DNA from: Ilex aquifolium
Lineage: Eukaryota > Streptophyta > Magnoliopsida > Aquifoliales > Aquifoliaceae
Assembly (NCBI GenBank): GCA_951799425.1
Contig: OX637402.1
Span: 19,419,844-19,483,843, forward strand
Length of the DNA: 64,000 nt
Reading direction: 5' to 3'
Each line of letters opens with the position of its first letter. Within the stretch, counting starts at the first letter, position 1. The notes under the pieces were generated by a model. The model ran no database searches, was not told the DNA's origin, and saw nothing but the letters and a program-made list of their open reading frames with translations. The position numbers and the translations under genes are program-made. Of the stretch, positions 26,001 through 35,407 are shown piece after piece.

Positions 26001-26792
26001 TAGATGAATCAATTACGAGGCCAAGGGTCACATGAAGCAACTGATGAATTGTGGTCACTAGCAAACGGTCCTGATGTGACAATAAAATTGTACTCTGGGG
26101 CAATATGCAATGGTGTCCGATTCCACACTAAAGAGCGTGACAATCGTCGAAAAAGCCAAAACAGTGGGGTAGTTGTAGAAGGAGAACATAATAACAAAAC
26201 AATTAACTTCTACGGATACTTAAATAAGGTGTGGGAGATGAGTTACATATTTGGCCATAGTATTTTTTTGTTCCAATGTGAATGGTTCAACCTTGGTAGT
26301 GGAAAAACAGTTCAGACTGATGCTCATTTTACAAGCATTAATGTAAAAAGTAAATGGTATCAAAATGACCCTTTTGTCCTACCTAATCAGGTGAAACAAG
26401 TATTTTATGTTAATGATACAAAATTAGGTAGGGATTGGCAAGTTGTGCAACACATACATCATCGAGGAATATGGGATGTTCCTGTGTTGGAAGATGTAGA
26501 AGTTAGTGAAAATGGATCGTATGTTCCAAGTGATGCATTCCAACAGGATGAATCAACAGAGGTTGCTCCGGTAGTGGTCGAAGATAACGAAATAGGTCAA
26601 CTTCATAGGAATGATCTTGATCCAGAAATCATTCATCGAGATCGGATAGTCCAGTGGGGAAGAAGATCAGACAATAACATTGATGATTTCATATGTGATG
26701 ACAATGACGAGACACAAGTGGAGGATGTCAATTCAGAAGAAGATGACGATGTGCATTCCCATTTTGATTCTGATGAAGATTCAGATATGTAG
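23082..26792 (+). pseudogene. TNP2-type CACTA transposase, four exons, one premature stop
   Basis: Exons are 23082-25348, 25431-25736, 25835-25922 and 26004-26792. All junctions are GT..AG and all phases agree, giving about 1149 codons. Residues about 1-80 form a transposon-associated domain (start MDKSWM; CPCRNC motif). An Asp/Glu-rich patch follows near residues 86-110. The tnp2 core runs from about residue 225 (HACRYDC, CTVCGESRY) through LATDGFNPFG (about 333) to ACPICN (about 448). A DUF4218-like part spans the first two exons (SHDCHVLLQRLIPLGIRG) and a DUF4216-like part lies in exon 4 (WYQNDPFVLPNQ). The only visible lesion is TAA at 25320-25322 where CAA is expected, 26 bp before the first donor. 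The protein would bind the element ends and cut and paste it in the nucleus. An acidic tail (DSDEDSDM) closes exon 4. Confidence 0.92.
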
Positions 26793-26907
26793 ATGAATTC
26801 ATTAAGATATTTTCATGGTAATTAATAAATTATGACTTATATAATTGGTATACTTGAACATTGTTGATATAATTAATATATTGCTATATTTCAGGTGTTT
26901 TATATAA

Positions 26908-28602
26908 ATGGGACCAGGTCACCGAGCCACAACAACAAGAAGTAAGGTTGCATCCTCTCAGGCACCTACTAGGGGTGCATCCTCTGAGGCACCTACTAGG
27001 GGTGCATCCTCGAGTGCACGTGTTGCTGTATCATCGGATGCACCTACATCACAGCCTGTTCCCGGCACTGAGGGTAGCAGTACAGGTTTGATGCATAATT
27101 TACTTGAGTTAAACATATTTTTCTTAATATGGTGTGCTAACATCTATTGTTACTGTGTGTGCAGTAGCTGCTACCAGCAAGAAACGAGGTCGAGGACCGT
27201 CAAGAGGTAAAAATGCTGAGCGTCTGCGTGCAGCTCACGGTCCCCTTGATGTTTTGATTCCTGATGGAGTCGGCGTTCCAGTGGGTGTTAATTCTGCGAA
27301 GGTGATGACAGAGATTGGCTTCCTGGCAAGGACATTTGCCCCTATTAGAAATGTCCACAAATGGAAGCAACTAACAGAAGAGGAGAAGGCACCACTCATT
27401 GCGCGGTTGTTGGTTAGTAGATATATTTGTTTGGTTTCAACAATATATTATGTTGTGTAGAGTGTGACAACATGTTGTAATTAATTTGTATACTTATATT
27501 TTATTGTAGACAAAGTTTAACATTAGAGAGTATCATGAAAAAGGTGATGTTAGGCAGTCGATCGACAAAAAATTTGCTGCGAGGTATAGGGACCATCGAT
27601 ACGATATGCATATGTACTACAAGGATTTGGTTGAGTCCGGTGTTGACCCAAAGACAAAGCCATATGGTGATGTGAGTCAGGAGGATTGGGAGTACATAAT
27701 TGAAACACTTTACAAGGATCCGAAATTCCAGGTAACTTTTATTAGGTATGCAAATTAATATCCATTTTTTATTCCCAATTGTGTACTAATTTTAGCTTTT
27801 GTATGTAGGCAAAATCTAAGAAAAATGCGGAAAATCGAGCCAAACTACCATACAACCACTCGATGGGTTCAAAGTCCTTTCAGGCTGCCCTATATGAAAG
27901 GGTGCTATACATAATGCATTTGCTTCCTACATTTTAATATATATGAGATATTTATAATTTTGAATATTGATATTTTGATTAATTGTAACAGAGGGACCCT
28001 ACGACTGATGAGCCACCTCCACATTGTTGAATTTTTTCACGATTCTCATGTGAACAAGAAGGGTGAGTGGGTTTCTGCTGAGGCAGAGGCAAGATATGTA
28101 AGTATTTCAAATTGTAGAAAATTATGGTTTTGTTAAATAAATTTTTATGATACACTCGGTTATTGAGTTTAAATATAATAAATTGTAGGAGCGAATGAAA
28201 GAATTGTCTACACAGAACTTAGAAAAGGGTGTAGAGCCATTGACACAGGATGAAATCGCATGCACAGTCCTTGGCAGTAGATCTGGATATAAGAAAGGAT
28301 TTGGACATGGCCCAAAGCCATTATCATCTAGTCAGTCATTTAAATCCAATCCTGAGTATCGACAACAAGCTGATTTGATAAAAGATTTGCGAGCAACTGT
28401 TGATAAGCTAGAGAAGGAACGTGAAGAAACGAATCATAAGCTAGAGAAGTTTGAAGATGCGCAACAAAAGTTTGAAGATGCGCAACAGAAGTTTGAAGAA
28501 TCCCAGCAACAGATGATGCAACAACTTTTGCAGATGCAACTTCAAATGCAACGTGCTCTGGGTGGCACCTCAACTAATGCAGACATGCCACCTGAGTCTT
28601 AG
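26908..28602 (+). pseudogene. CACTA second gene, Transposase_24 (Ptta/En/Spm) type, one extra base
   Basis: Six exons: 26908-27085, 27165-27412, 27510-27731, 27809-27901, 27992-28097 and 28189-28602. The product would be about 419 residues. Exon 1 encodes an Ala/Ser/Thr-rich tail with a repeated block (SSQAPTRGA, SSEAPTRGA). Exon 2 has a basic segment (KKRGRGPSRGK). Exons 3-4 carry the conserved YRDHRYDMHMYYKDLV and LPYNHSMGSKSFQAA segments. Exon 6 has EPLTQDEIACTVLG and a Glu/Gln-rich coiled coil. Exon 5 is 106 nt, one more than phase allows. Around 28015-28030 the expected PPHIVEFF is shifted by one base, whereas the remnant at 1456-1345 keeps it in frame. The gene lies 115 bp after the TNP2 gene in the same direction and may share its transcript. 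Its role is probably subterminal DNA binding. Confidence 0.85.
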
Positions 28603-28714
28603 TTGTTGGTTAGTTTTCTGTGATCAAAATTACTCGTGATAGCATATAATACTGATTTTTCTTGTCCCCTAACTTTGAATTCACTCCCTTCTGTTATTAT
28701 GTTTGATCTTGCAG

Positions 28715-28848
28715 CAAAATATGATGTTGCCATATCAACAGCATGCCCTGGACATGATTATATTGTCGTGGAAACACCTGATGCAGCACAAGATTGCGTG
28801 GAGTTACTTTGCAGTAAAAACCTTGGTGTTGCAACTTTCATGATTTCG
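28715..28848 (+). pseudogene. SMC4: Captured SMC4 hinge-region exon
   Basis: The block starts after 'cttgcag' and stops at 'gtaggt'. It encodes AKYDVAISTACPG, DYIVVETPDAAQ and LGVATFMI, a sequence I recognise from the hinge of plant SMC4, the condensin ATPase subunit. The fragment is a single exon of 134 nt without neighbours from the same gene and cannot make SMC4. It lies just after the CACTA second gene. The match is from memory of the family and not searched. Confidence 0.75.
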
Positions 28849-29499
28849 GTAGGTATTTCGTAACAAGTGATGCTTAACATTCTTGTTGCATATTACTTAT
28901 GTTCATATTTGTTAACATGCAAGTTGTTTGTTGCAGCACTTTTGCTGCAGTGCTGATATGGGGCTGCAGTGTTGTACTGATTACCAGACTATAGACGTTT
29001 TTTGGGGGATCTCATAATGTAATTAGAAATGACTTAAACCATTGAAGGGTTAAAGCCAACTCTCATAGTTTTAGAACTTTTGTTCTTTGTTTCTTGTTAT
29101 CATCTGAACAATTAACTCTTGCTGGTTAATGTTTCTCTGCTTCTTCAATATAATACTGATCTACGTTTCATTATGCTGTTCTGCTGAAAGTGCTATCATA
29201 TTAGATGTGGATATCGGACCTGCGGAGGAATGTTGCTGTCAAGAAGATACCTCCTTAGTCTATTGATTGGGTTTTTTTTTTCTTCTCTTTGGTGTTACAG
29301 TTCTCTGTGTCTCTGGTCTGTTCTTTTTCTCTTACTGGTGCATAACTGTCTATATCACCTTTGATTTATAAGCATCAATAACTGATGATGTTAACTTGTG
29401 TACGAAGATAATACCATAGTACACAGTGCTTCTAAATTAGCATTCCCCATGCTGTTGGCACATTTGTTACATCTAATAATTGTCTGACCGATTGTTTTG

Positions 29500-30032
29500 C
29501 CTGTACAGCAGACAAGTTACTGGGTTTGGAGGGTGGACCCTGCCTTTAGAGGGTCGAGCATAGCACAAGAACGAGGGAGGGTAAGTAGGTGCATGTAGCC
29601 TAGCATCTTCATTGAGATGCTCATTTAGCGAATTGTGAATGCTCTGATTCCAAATCCAATCACTTTCGTTACAGGGTTGTTTTAGTCCACTTTGGGTGGC
29701 ATTCTCAATCCTCATTAATGGTCTCATGCTGGATGTGTTGATATCTATTACCCTTGGTGTCTCTGCACTTCCTGTCAACATTATAATTGGTACATAATTA
29801 ATCTTATCGTTTCAACTCTAATATTGCACCTGACTACCTGTTGATGTCAAAATCCAGTAGTTAACGTGAAAGTGTGCCTGCTGATTCAAACCCTTTATGT
29901 AGGCGTTATTGTTGTGCTGGGACTTGGAACTGCTCTTCGGCTTGCCTTGGAGTTCTGTCATGACTAGAATGTAAGGAGAGTAGTGCATAGGGTGGAAGCA
30001 AATGTTCATCTTGGGTATCATCCTGGTTTGTA
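29500..30032 (+). pseudogene. Captured fragment of an unidentified multi-pass membrane protein
   Basis: Exon-like blocks at about 29510-29580, 29675-29789 and 29903-30031 have AG/GT borders in matching phase. The second encodes a very hydrophobic run (WVAFSILINGLMLDVLISI, then ITLGVSALPVNIIIG). The third continues with VIVVLGLGTALRLALEFC and ends in VEANVHLGYHPGL. They look like consecutive membrane segments with a basic cytosolic tail. A TAG interrupts the third block after FCHD, and the first block also holds a stop. I do not recognise the family. Confidence 0.4.
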
Positions 30033-30330
30033 GGTAAACTTGTACATACACTTATGCACTTCCAATTGGATTCGTTTTGTACCAAGTACAACTCACCCTT
30101 CAACGTATTATTTACTTCTTGAGGTGAATATCATTTATGTTCTCTGCAGCCATCTACACGCTGGCAAGCACTCAAACAGAAACTCCCCAACAGTGTGTAC
30201 CATTTAATTGTCTTTTGAAATGTTATGAATGGGCCGTTACTTATTTTTCATTGTATTGCAATTTGAAGTCAATTTTGTAGTTGAAATGGACAGCAACTTT
30301 GAAATATTCCATTTACTAACAGTTTTGCAG

Positions 30331-31000
30331 CAACTTTGTGCACAAGCCAGCCGGCACTTGTGCTTCCCTGGAAGCCGGTGAGTCCCCAATTTTCTCAATC
30401 CGAATCCTTTTAGGTGGACAAGTTTTTATTTTTTCTGAAACAGATTCTATCTTTTAAACTTCTTTTCTTGTGTCCATCGCTATCAAGATAGTTTGGCAAA
30501 AAGAAAATATTTACACTACTTTTAAAAGTTGACTATTGACTCTATTTCCAAGTAGTATCATTAATGCACACATTAATCAAAGAGGGACCCGACGGGTTAC
30601 AGTCGCTAAAATTGCCTCAAGTATGGCTGCATACCCAGATCCTACAGGGATGAAAATCTCATGCACTAAACCGTTCTGACATTTTTTCATTATTGGGTAC
30701 ACAATCAAGTATTAGACTAATGGAGTTTACTATCTATTTTGTTTGCAGCTTTTTGCCTAGTAAATATAATAGGGACATTAAAGCATTGAAGATGGAGGTA
30801 GAGAGGCTATTAATGGAGATAATATAGAGTCGAAAGGATGGTGTAGAGATTGGCCGAAGCAGTTCATATGGAAATGATTTACTTGGTATGCTGCTGAATG
30901 AAATGCAAAAGAAGAGAGGCAATGGCTTTAGCTTAAACCTACAGCTGATCATGGATGAATGCAAAACTTTCTTCTTTGCTGGACATGACACCACTGCTTT
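30331..31000 (+). pseudogene. CYP735A: Captured CYP735A-like cytochrome P450 fragment (cytokinin hydroxylase)
   Basis: Two exons, 30331-30377 and 30749 to about 31000, flank a retained intron in correct phase. They encode CAQASRHLCFPGSR, then [36 protein letters not shown] and [15 protein letters not shown]. The last is the P450 I-helix oxygen-binding motif (AGxxTT). The sequence matches plant CYP735A, the trans-hydroxylase that makes trans-zeatin-type cytokinins at the ER. A TAG at 30825-30827 replaces a conserved Gln, and the gene ends abruptly after the I helix. The heme-binding cysteine region is absent, so the piece is non-functional. Confidence 0.85.
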
Positions 31001-31023
31001 CGGTGATGTGTTTTCAAATCTAG

Positions 31024-31285
31024 GAACTTGATATCGGACTTAGGCGTTGCAAGGATGAATTCAAGGAGTTTGAAAGACAGGATGTTAAATACCGTGAAGA
31101 TTTAAAGCACATGAAGCAAAAGATCAAGAAACTCGATGAGAAAGTTGACAAGGTATGGGAACAATTGGTCTCCACTTGTATTGAAACTAATGCATGTATC
31201 TCACTTTGGTTTCCACTGTAGGATTCAACAAAGATTACTGACATAACAAAGGAGTGCGAGGAGTCAATAAATCTCATACCCCAAC
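31024..31285 (+). pseudogene. SMC4: Captured SMC4 coiled-coil fragment
   Basis: Exons 31024-31152 and 31222 to about 31285 surround a 69 bp intron. They encode ERQDVKYREDLKHMKQKI and KKLDEKVDK, then DSTKITDITKECEESINLIP. This is the charged coiled coil N-terminal to the hinge in plant SMC4. In the source gene it lies upstream of the hinge exon found at 28715, so the two SMC4 pieces are in reversed order. Either there were separate captures or a rearrangement occurred. The piece joins the CYP735A fragment within about 25 bp. Confidence 0.75.
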
Positions 31286-31591
31286 AAAGATTACTGTACT
31301 TGTTTTAAAGCATAAAACAATTTAGCTTTTGGTTGACGAATAACTGCTTCTAGGTTGGCCAGCAGGATCAATTAAACTTTATAAATCTACTTTGATATAG
31401 TATGATTTGATCGAGTTATTATTTTGACCAGTATTGGTAGTTATGTCACTATGCTCATGTATGGTCGGTGTATTAGATATAATGGTATAGTAGAAAATCT
31501 CTAGAGAACATGTTTGCAATATTTTATGAGTGTTTCATATATGACCATGCTTGATATACATTGTTGTAACTTTTCAATACATCCTTTGCAG

Positions 31592-31714
31592 GTTACTGAC
31601 CAGAACTTAGATGCTTGGCAGAATTCATCTGCTTGTGTACCAGATGCCCTGCGCCATTACTATTACCAGTACCTCTCATCCACCTCAGAAGCTGCTGAGG
31701 TACTTCCTAAGATG
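31592..31714 (+). pseudogene. Captured exon-like block, unidentified
   Basis: After 'ctttgcag' an open block encodes VTDQNLDAWQNSSACVPDAL, then RHYYYQYLSSTSEAAE, with a possible donor at about 31699. The composition and the upstream acceptor suggest a real exon from a host gene, but I cannot name the protein. Confidence 0.4.
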
Positions 31715-32464
31715 CCTATGGGATAGGCATGTTATTTTTCAGGTTTTCTTATAGAGCTTACAGACAAGTTTGTGGCTCAGTGATCTTTAGTTAATTTTAT
31801 TAGACATTTGAAAAGATTTCAAATTATTGATTTTTTCCAAAAATTGGTGTACTCTGACTTCAATTAATTGCAACTGAATCTTTGGAATGAGAGAATATCC
31901 ATAGAGAGTTAATGTCCATCTGTACCTTTTAATTAAAATTTAATTGAACTTTGTGAAGTTTCTCCTGTTTTACTATATCAGTGGCCTAAAATTTGAAAAT
32001 GTGGTCTGCAAACATGCAGTATTATTGCAATCTTCTCAATGTATTTTGATGTAATATGTTGTGGCTTATTAAATTTTATTAGTGGGTCGACATATGCAAC
32101 TGCAAATGTTTCTTCCTATACCACACAAATCTATCTAATTTACAGCTGTTCACTATTGTCTCTTTGAAGAGATTAGGTCATTCCATAACTGCGCTCTTAC
32201 CAAATTACATGCTGAGAAAATGCCATGGGTTTGAATACTAGATAGAATGGATGATTACTAGGGAGAGTATTTCTTCTTCTAATGATTGATCTAAGACCAA
32301 AATTAACTCCTCGCACATGTTCTTGTAATAGGAATTATTGTTATATTATTCTAGTGCATAATTAGATGCTCGAAAAATGAACTTATAGAAGCTCGAATAT
32401 TTTTGATAAGAGTGTCCCAGCCATTTCCTCTGTTTCTTAAGTTTTCAAATATGTCTGTCTCTAG

Positions 32465-32912
32465 ATTCGTTGGAAGGGTTATGGGCCAGAAGAAGACAGC
32501 TGGGAGCCTGCAGATGATTTAGGGTATGCAAATAAATTCGATCATTTTTTTGCTTGAGCTTTCTGTGCTATATTCTTCTTATTTCAATTTGATTACTTGT
32601 ATTGTATGGCATGTATCTTTGTTAGTGACTGTCGTGAGTGGATAAAGGAATTTGTCACCAATGGCTTTAGATTAAAGACTTTGCCTTTGCCTGTAAGTTT
32701 CAATATTTGTAATTGTTCCACCCAATAACGATTGTTTCAATTAGAAATCAGTTTTGTTGATTCTTCTTTCTTTTGTATGATGGCCATATAGGGTACTGTT
32801 GATGTTGTATGTGGGGGTCCCCCATGCCAAGGCATAAGTGGATTCAATCGCTTTAGGAATAAAGAGAATCCCTTAGAAGATCCGAAAAATAAACAGCTTG
32901 CTGTGTTCATGG
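32465..32912 (+). pseudogene. CMT: Captured chromomethylase fragment (chromodomain to motif IV)
   Basis: Three exons, about 32465-32522, 32626-32692 and 32792-32912, keep their introns. The first encodes IRWKGYGPEEDSWEP, the second half of a chromodomain. The second encodes DCREWIKEFVTNGF. The third encodes [20 protein letters not shown], cytosine methyltransferase motif IV with its catalytic Pro-Cys pair. This order is specific to plant chromomethylases, which bind methylated histone H3K9 and maintain non-CG DNA methylation on transposons. The reading frame is open within the exons, but the S-adenosylmethionine site and the later motifs are missing. No enzyme can be made; a transcript could yield small RNAs. 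Confidence 0.9.
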
Positions 32913-33173
32913 ATAGGAGGAGCATGTCCAGATTTTAAATCTGCCTGCACTGTTTGAGCTGAGCTGTAAAAATAGTTCTGAGCTAGCTGTGCTGAGCTAA
33001 GGTGAGCTGAGCTGAGCTGAGCTGAGCTGAATTTTTTCTTTTCATTACGCTTTACTTGTAACTAAAATTGGTTTAAACCATTGAAGGTTTAAAGCCAACT
33101 CATATCTTTAGAATTTTTGTTTTTGCTTCTTGTAAATTCTTCCTGACATTGTCACTGCCCTTGGGTACCATAG

Positions 33174-33363
33174 GCTGAATTTGTTGAAGTTGATCCCACT
33201 AGAAGATATGGAAGAGTAAGTCTTTTCTTCATTACCTTCGGTTGTTGCTTTCTGTTACTGATGTTCTTAAGTTGCGTAATTTAGGACGGTTTTAAGTTCC
33301 AGGTTTCTATTTTTTTGCAGTACAATGAAATTCTTGGCAAAGGAGCTTCAAAGACAGTGTATG
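33174..33363 (+). pseudogene. Captured WNK-type kinase fragment
   Basis: Two short exons (33174-33215 and 33321-33363) flank an intron with correct borders. They encode AEFVEVDPTRRYGR and YNEILGKGASKTVY. This is the start of the kinase domain of plant WNK (with-no-lysine) kinases: the glycine-rich loop in its GKGASKTVY form, following a VEVDPTxRYGRY lead. Only the first 30 or so residues of the domain are present. Confidence 0.75.
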
Positions 33364-33455
33364 AAAAAAAAAAAAAAATTGAAACTGTTCTGGCACTATG
33401 TGATGATTCTGTAAATGGGTGTGTTCATTTCTGTTTTGTTCTGGCACTATGTGAT

Positions 33456-33551
33456 GATCTAACTGCTAGCATCAAGATCTCTAAAATTCCAATCATTTGT
33501 ATTTGTAATGACCGCTACAGTCAAAAACTAAAGAGTCTTATGAACTACTGT
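33456..33551 (+). pseudogene. RFC1: Captured RFC1 (replication factor C large subunit) fragment
   Basis: The block encodes LTASIKISKIPIICICNDRY, then SQKLKSLMNYC. This is the stretch after the Walker B region in plant RFC1, the clamp-loader ATPase that loads PCNA. It begins abruptly after a 20 bp direct repeat (ttctggcactatgtgatgat at about 33389 and 33439), which may mark a joining point. Only about 32 residues remain. Confidence 0.75.
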
Positions 33552-33589
33552 TTAAAGAGTCAAAAACTAAATAGTCCTTTGATGAGAAA

Positions 33590-34501
33590 TGGGTTATTGT
33601 GAGAAATGGGTGGGGAAAAATGGTTATTGCTGCATCATGTTTTTATGGTTCTTGCTCAAATATGGAGGCAGAATTTAGGGCATTACTTGATGGCTTGAGA
33701 TTATTAGAAGAACATGGTTTGGGTGTACATAAAATTTTGATTGAGTCAGATTCATTGGTACTTGTAAAAACTGTGCTGGGTGCTTTCTGCTGTGCTTGGT
33801 CTCTGTGGTCTGTCTCAGATCAGATCAGAGATAGACTCAGTAGATTAACATTTCAGGTAAGACATGTATATAGAGAGGCAAATTCAGTAGCTGATCATTT
33901 GGCCAACAGAGCAGTAAAGGATGGTTTTTCTTCTTCTTTTACTGGGTCTAATGCAATTGCCTGCTGCACTGAAATTGGCTATGTTGCAAGATCTGCAGGG
34001 TCTCCCTGTGGTGAGGAAAAAGAGGATGTTGGTGTTTGATGACAAGGGTTAAATATGATTTTTAATGCAAGTAGAATTGGTTTAGGTTCTCTTGAAGAAT
34101 TACAGCCAATTCATGAATTTTGAGGATACAAAACTGGGGATCAGTTCTTATTCTGCTCTGTTGAAAGTGTTCACAATTTTATTAGCTGCTTTTATGAAGC
34201 TTCTGGGTTGTGATGTTGCAGTCTGATGAGTGGGATGGTGATGCAGTGTTATGAGCTGCTGTTTTTACAGTCTGATGGATTGCAGAGTTGAAGCTACAGT
34301 ATTTTGATCAGAAAGGGGAGCTGCAGGGCCAAAAATAGTTGTTGTACAGTATTTTTTCTGATAACAGAATTTTTTCTGTTTTTTTTGTACAGTTTACTAT
34401 TTTTGTTTGTTAAAACAGTTACTTTGCTTAACAGTTACTGTTTTTGATTCTTGTAATCTTTGGATTTCTTTAAATAAAATTCGTCTTTTTAAAAAAAAAA
34501 A
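33590..34501 (+). mobile_element. 5'-truncated LINE: RNase H domain and poly(A) tail
   Basis: The frame 33599-34039 encodes an RNase H-like domain: NMEAEFRALLDGLRLLEEHG, then IESDSLVLVKTVL and HVYREANSVADHLANRAV. The Glu in EAE, the Asp in ESDS and the final AD/N residues fit the RNase H active site found at the end of many plant L1-type ORF2 proteins. About 430 bp further on comes 'ataaaattcgtctttt' and a run of A (34490-34501), a typical LINE 3' end. The upstream reverse transcriptase is missing, as usual for 5'-truncated inserts. It lies inside the captured block. Confidence 0.75.
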
Positions 34502-34679
34502 AGTGTATTATATTTTATATTCTTGTTAGTATGGTCTTTCATGTTTGTTTGTGTTGGTTGTTGAATGGAAAATATGTGAAATATATTAATTATGTTAATT
34601 TTTTATTCAACACAGGTATTATTGGTGTACAGGTGAAAATTTTTATTGGAATATCATATTTAATACAGGATTATTTTAA

Positions 34680-35329
34680 AAAAAAATAAAATTTTTTGCG
34701 ACGAAATTAAAATCGTCGCTCAAAATTGAAGGATGATCTTATTAGCGACGTTTTTTATACGTCGCAAAATAATTTATTCCATTATTTTTTAGATTTTTTA
34801 TTTATCTCATACATTATTTGCGACGATTTTTTTTACGTCGCTAATAGTAAATTATTTTTTTTTTTTACATTTTTTTTTTAATGAAAAATTATTTACGAGG
34901 ATTTTTTTTCGTCGCAAAAAATTAATTAAAGTATTATTTTGTATATTTTTTTATGTATTAAAATATTTTTGGCGACGATTTTTTTGCGTCGCAAAAAATT
35001 AATTAAATAATTAATTTTTTATTTAAAAATTTATAGGCGACGATTTTTTTTTCGTCGCAAAAAATCAATTTAATTATTTTTTTTTATTTTTTTACTCCGG
35101 TGGAATAGATTTTAGCTACGTTTTTTTAAATTTTAGCGACGTTTTTTTTTCGTGGCAAAAAATTTTTTTTACGATGAAAATAATAATGCGTCGCAAAATA
35201 CTTTCTACGACGAGGCTACTGCGACGAACACGCGACGAAAAAAAAAACGTCGCAAAAAACAATTTGCGACGATTTTTTTTAATTTAGCGACGAAAAAAAT
35301 CGTCGCAAAAAACGATTTTTGTTGTAGTG
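34680..35329 (+). repeat. CACTA right subterminal repeats and terminus
   Basis: The stretch holds more than ten GCGACG/CGTCGC motifs, mostly as short palindromes GCGACGATTTT...CGTCGC separated by T- and A-rich spacers. It ends at TTGTTGTAGTG. The motif matches the left array but the spacer differs, so the two sides are not simple copies. Confidence 0.9.
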
Positions 35330-35332
35330 AGT

Positions 35333-35407
35333 CTACGAAAGTGGTTTTGTTTTTATTTTATTTTTGTTTACCTTACTGGGGACTAGCAAGGTCTGAGTTG
35401 GGGGGTG
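35333..35407 (+). other. Athila-like 3' end of internal region with polypurine tract
   Basis: Sequence 'ctacgaaagtggttttg' continues the internal region broken at 16683. 'ggactagcaaggtctgag' and then TTGGGGGGTG (35398-35407) directly precede the 3' LTR. The purine run is the expected plus-strand primer for reverse transcription. Confidence 0.85.

Larger units (their letters stand above)
28603..34680 (+). other. Captured-fragment block of the CACTA element
   Basis: Between the second transposition gene and the right subterminal repeats lie about 6 kb of mixed host-derived pieces, annotated separately below. Most keep recognisable GT..AG intron borders, so genomic DNA rather than mRNA was acquired. 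Identified pieces come from SMC4 (two places), CYP735A, chromomethylase, WNK kinase and RFC1; others are unidentified. Stretches between them (28864-29490, 30033-30330, 31290-31590, 31740-32460, 34040-34470) show no recognisable coding sequence and are probably captured introns and linker DNA. Confidence 0.75.
16684..35329 (+). mobile_element. CACTA (En/Spm) transposon, 18.6 kb, with captured host gene fragments
   Basis: The ends are CACTACAACAAAAAAC and TTTTTGTTGTAGTG, inverted copies of each other, flanked by the 3 bp duplication AGT (16681-16683 and 35330-35332). Removing the element and one AGT restores the continuous Athila sequence 'gcaatcgtga-agt-ctacgaaagtgg'. Both subterminal regions are crowded with GCGACG/CGTCGC motifs. 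Two transposition genes lie on the plus strand (23082-26792 and 26908-28602), followed by a block of host gene fragments (28715-33551) and a LINE tail. Each transposition gene has one visible disabling lesion, so this copy looks recently inactivated and could still be moved in trans because its ends are intact. Confidence 0.95.

Noticed and set aside
29473..30103. Minus-strand frames of 65-102 codons
   Set aside because: The plus strand has exon borders in phase and hydrophobic membrane segments; the minus frames are shadows.
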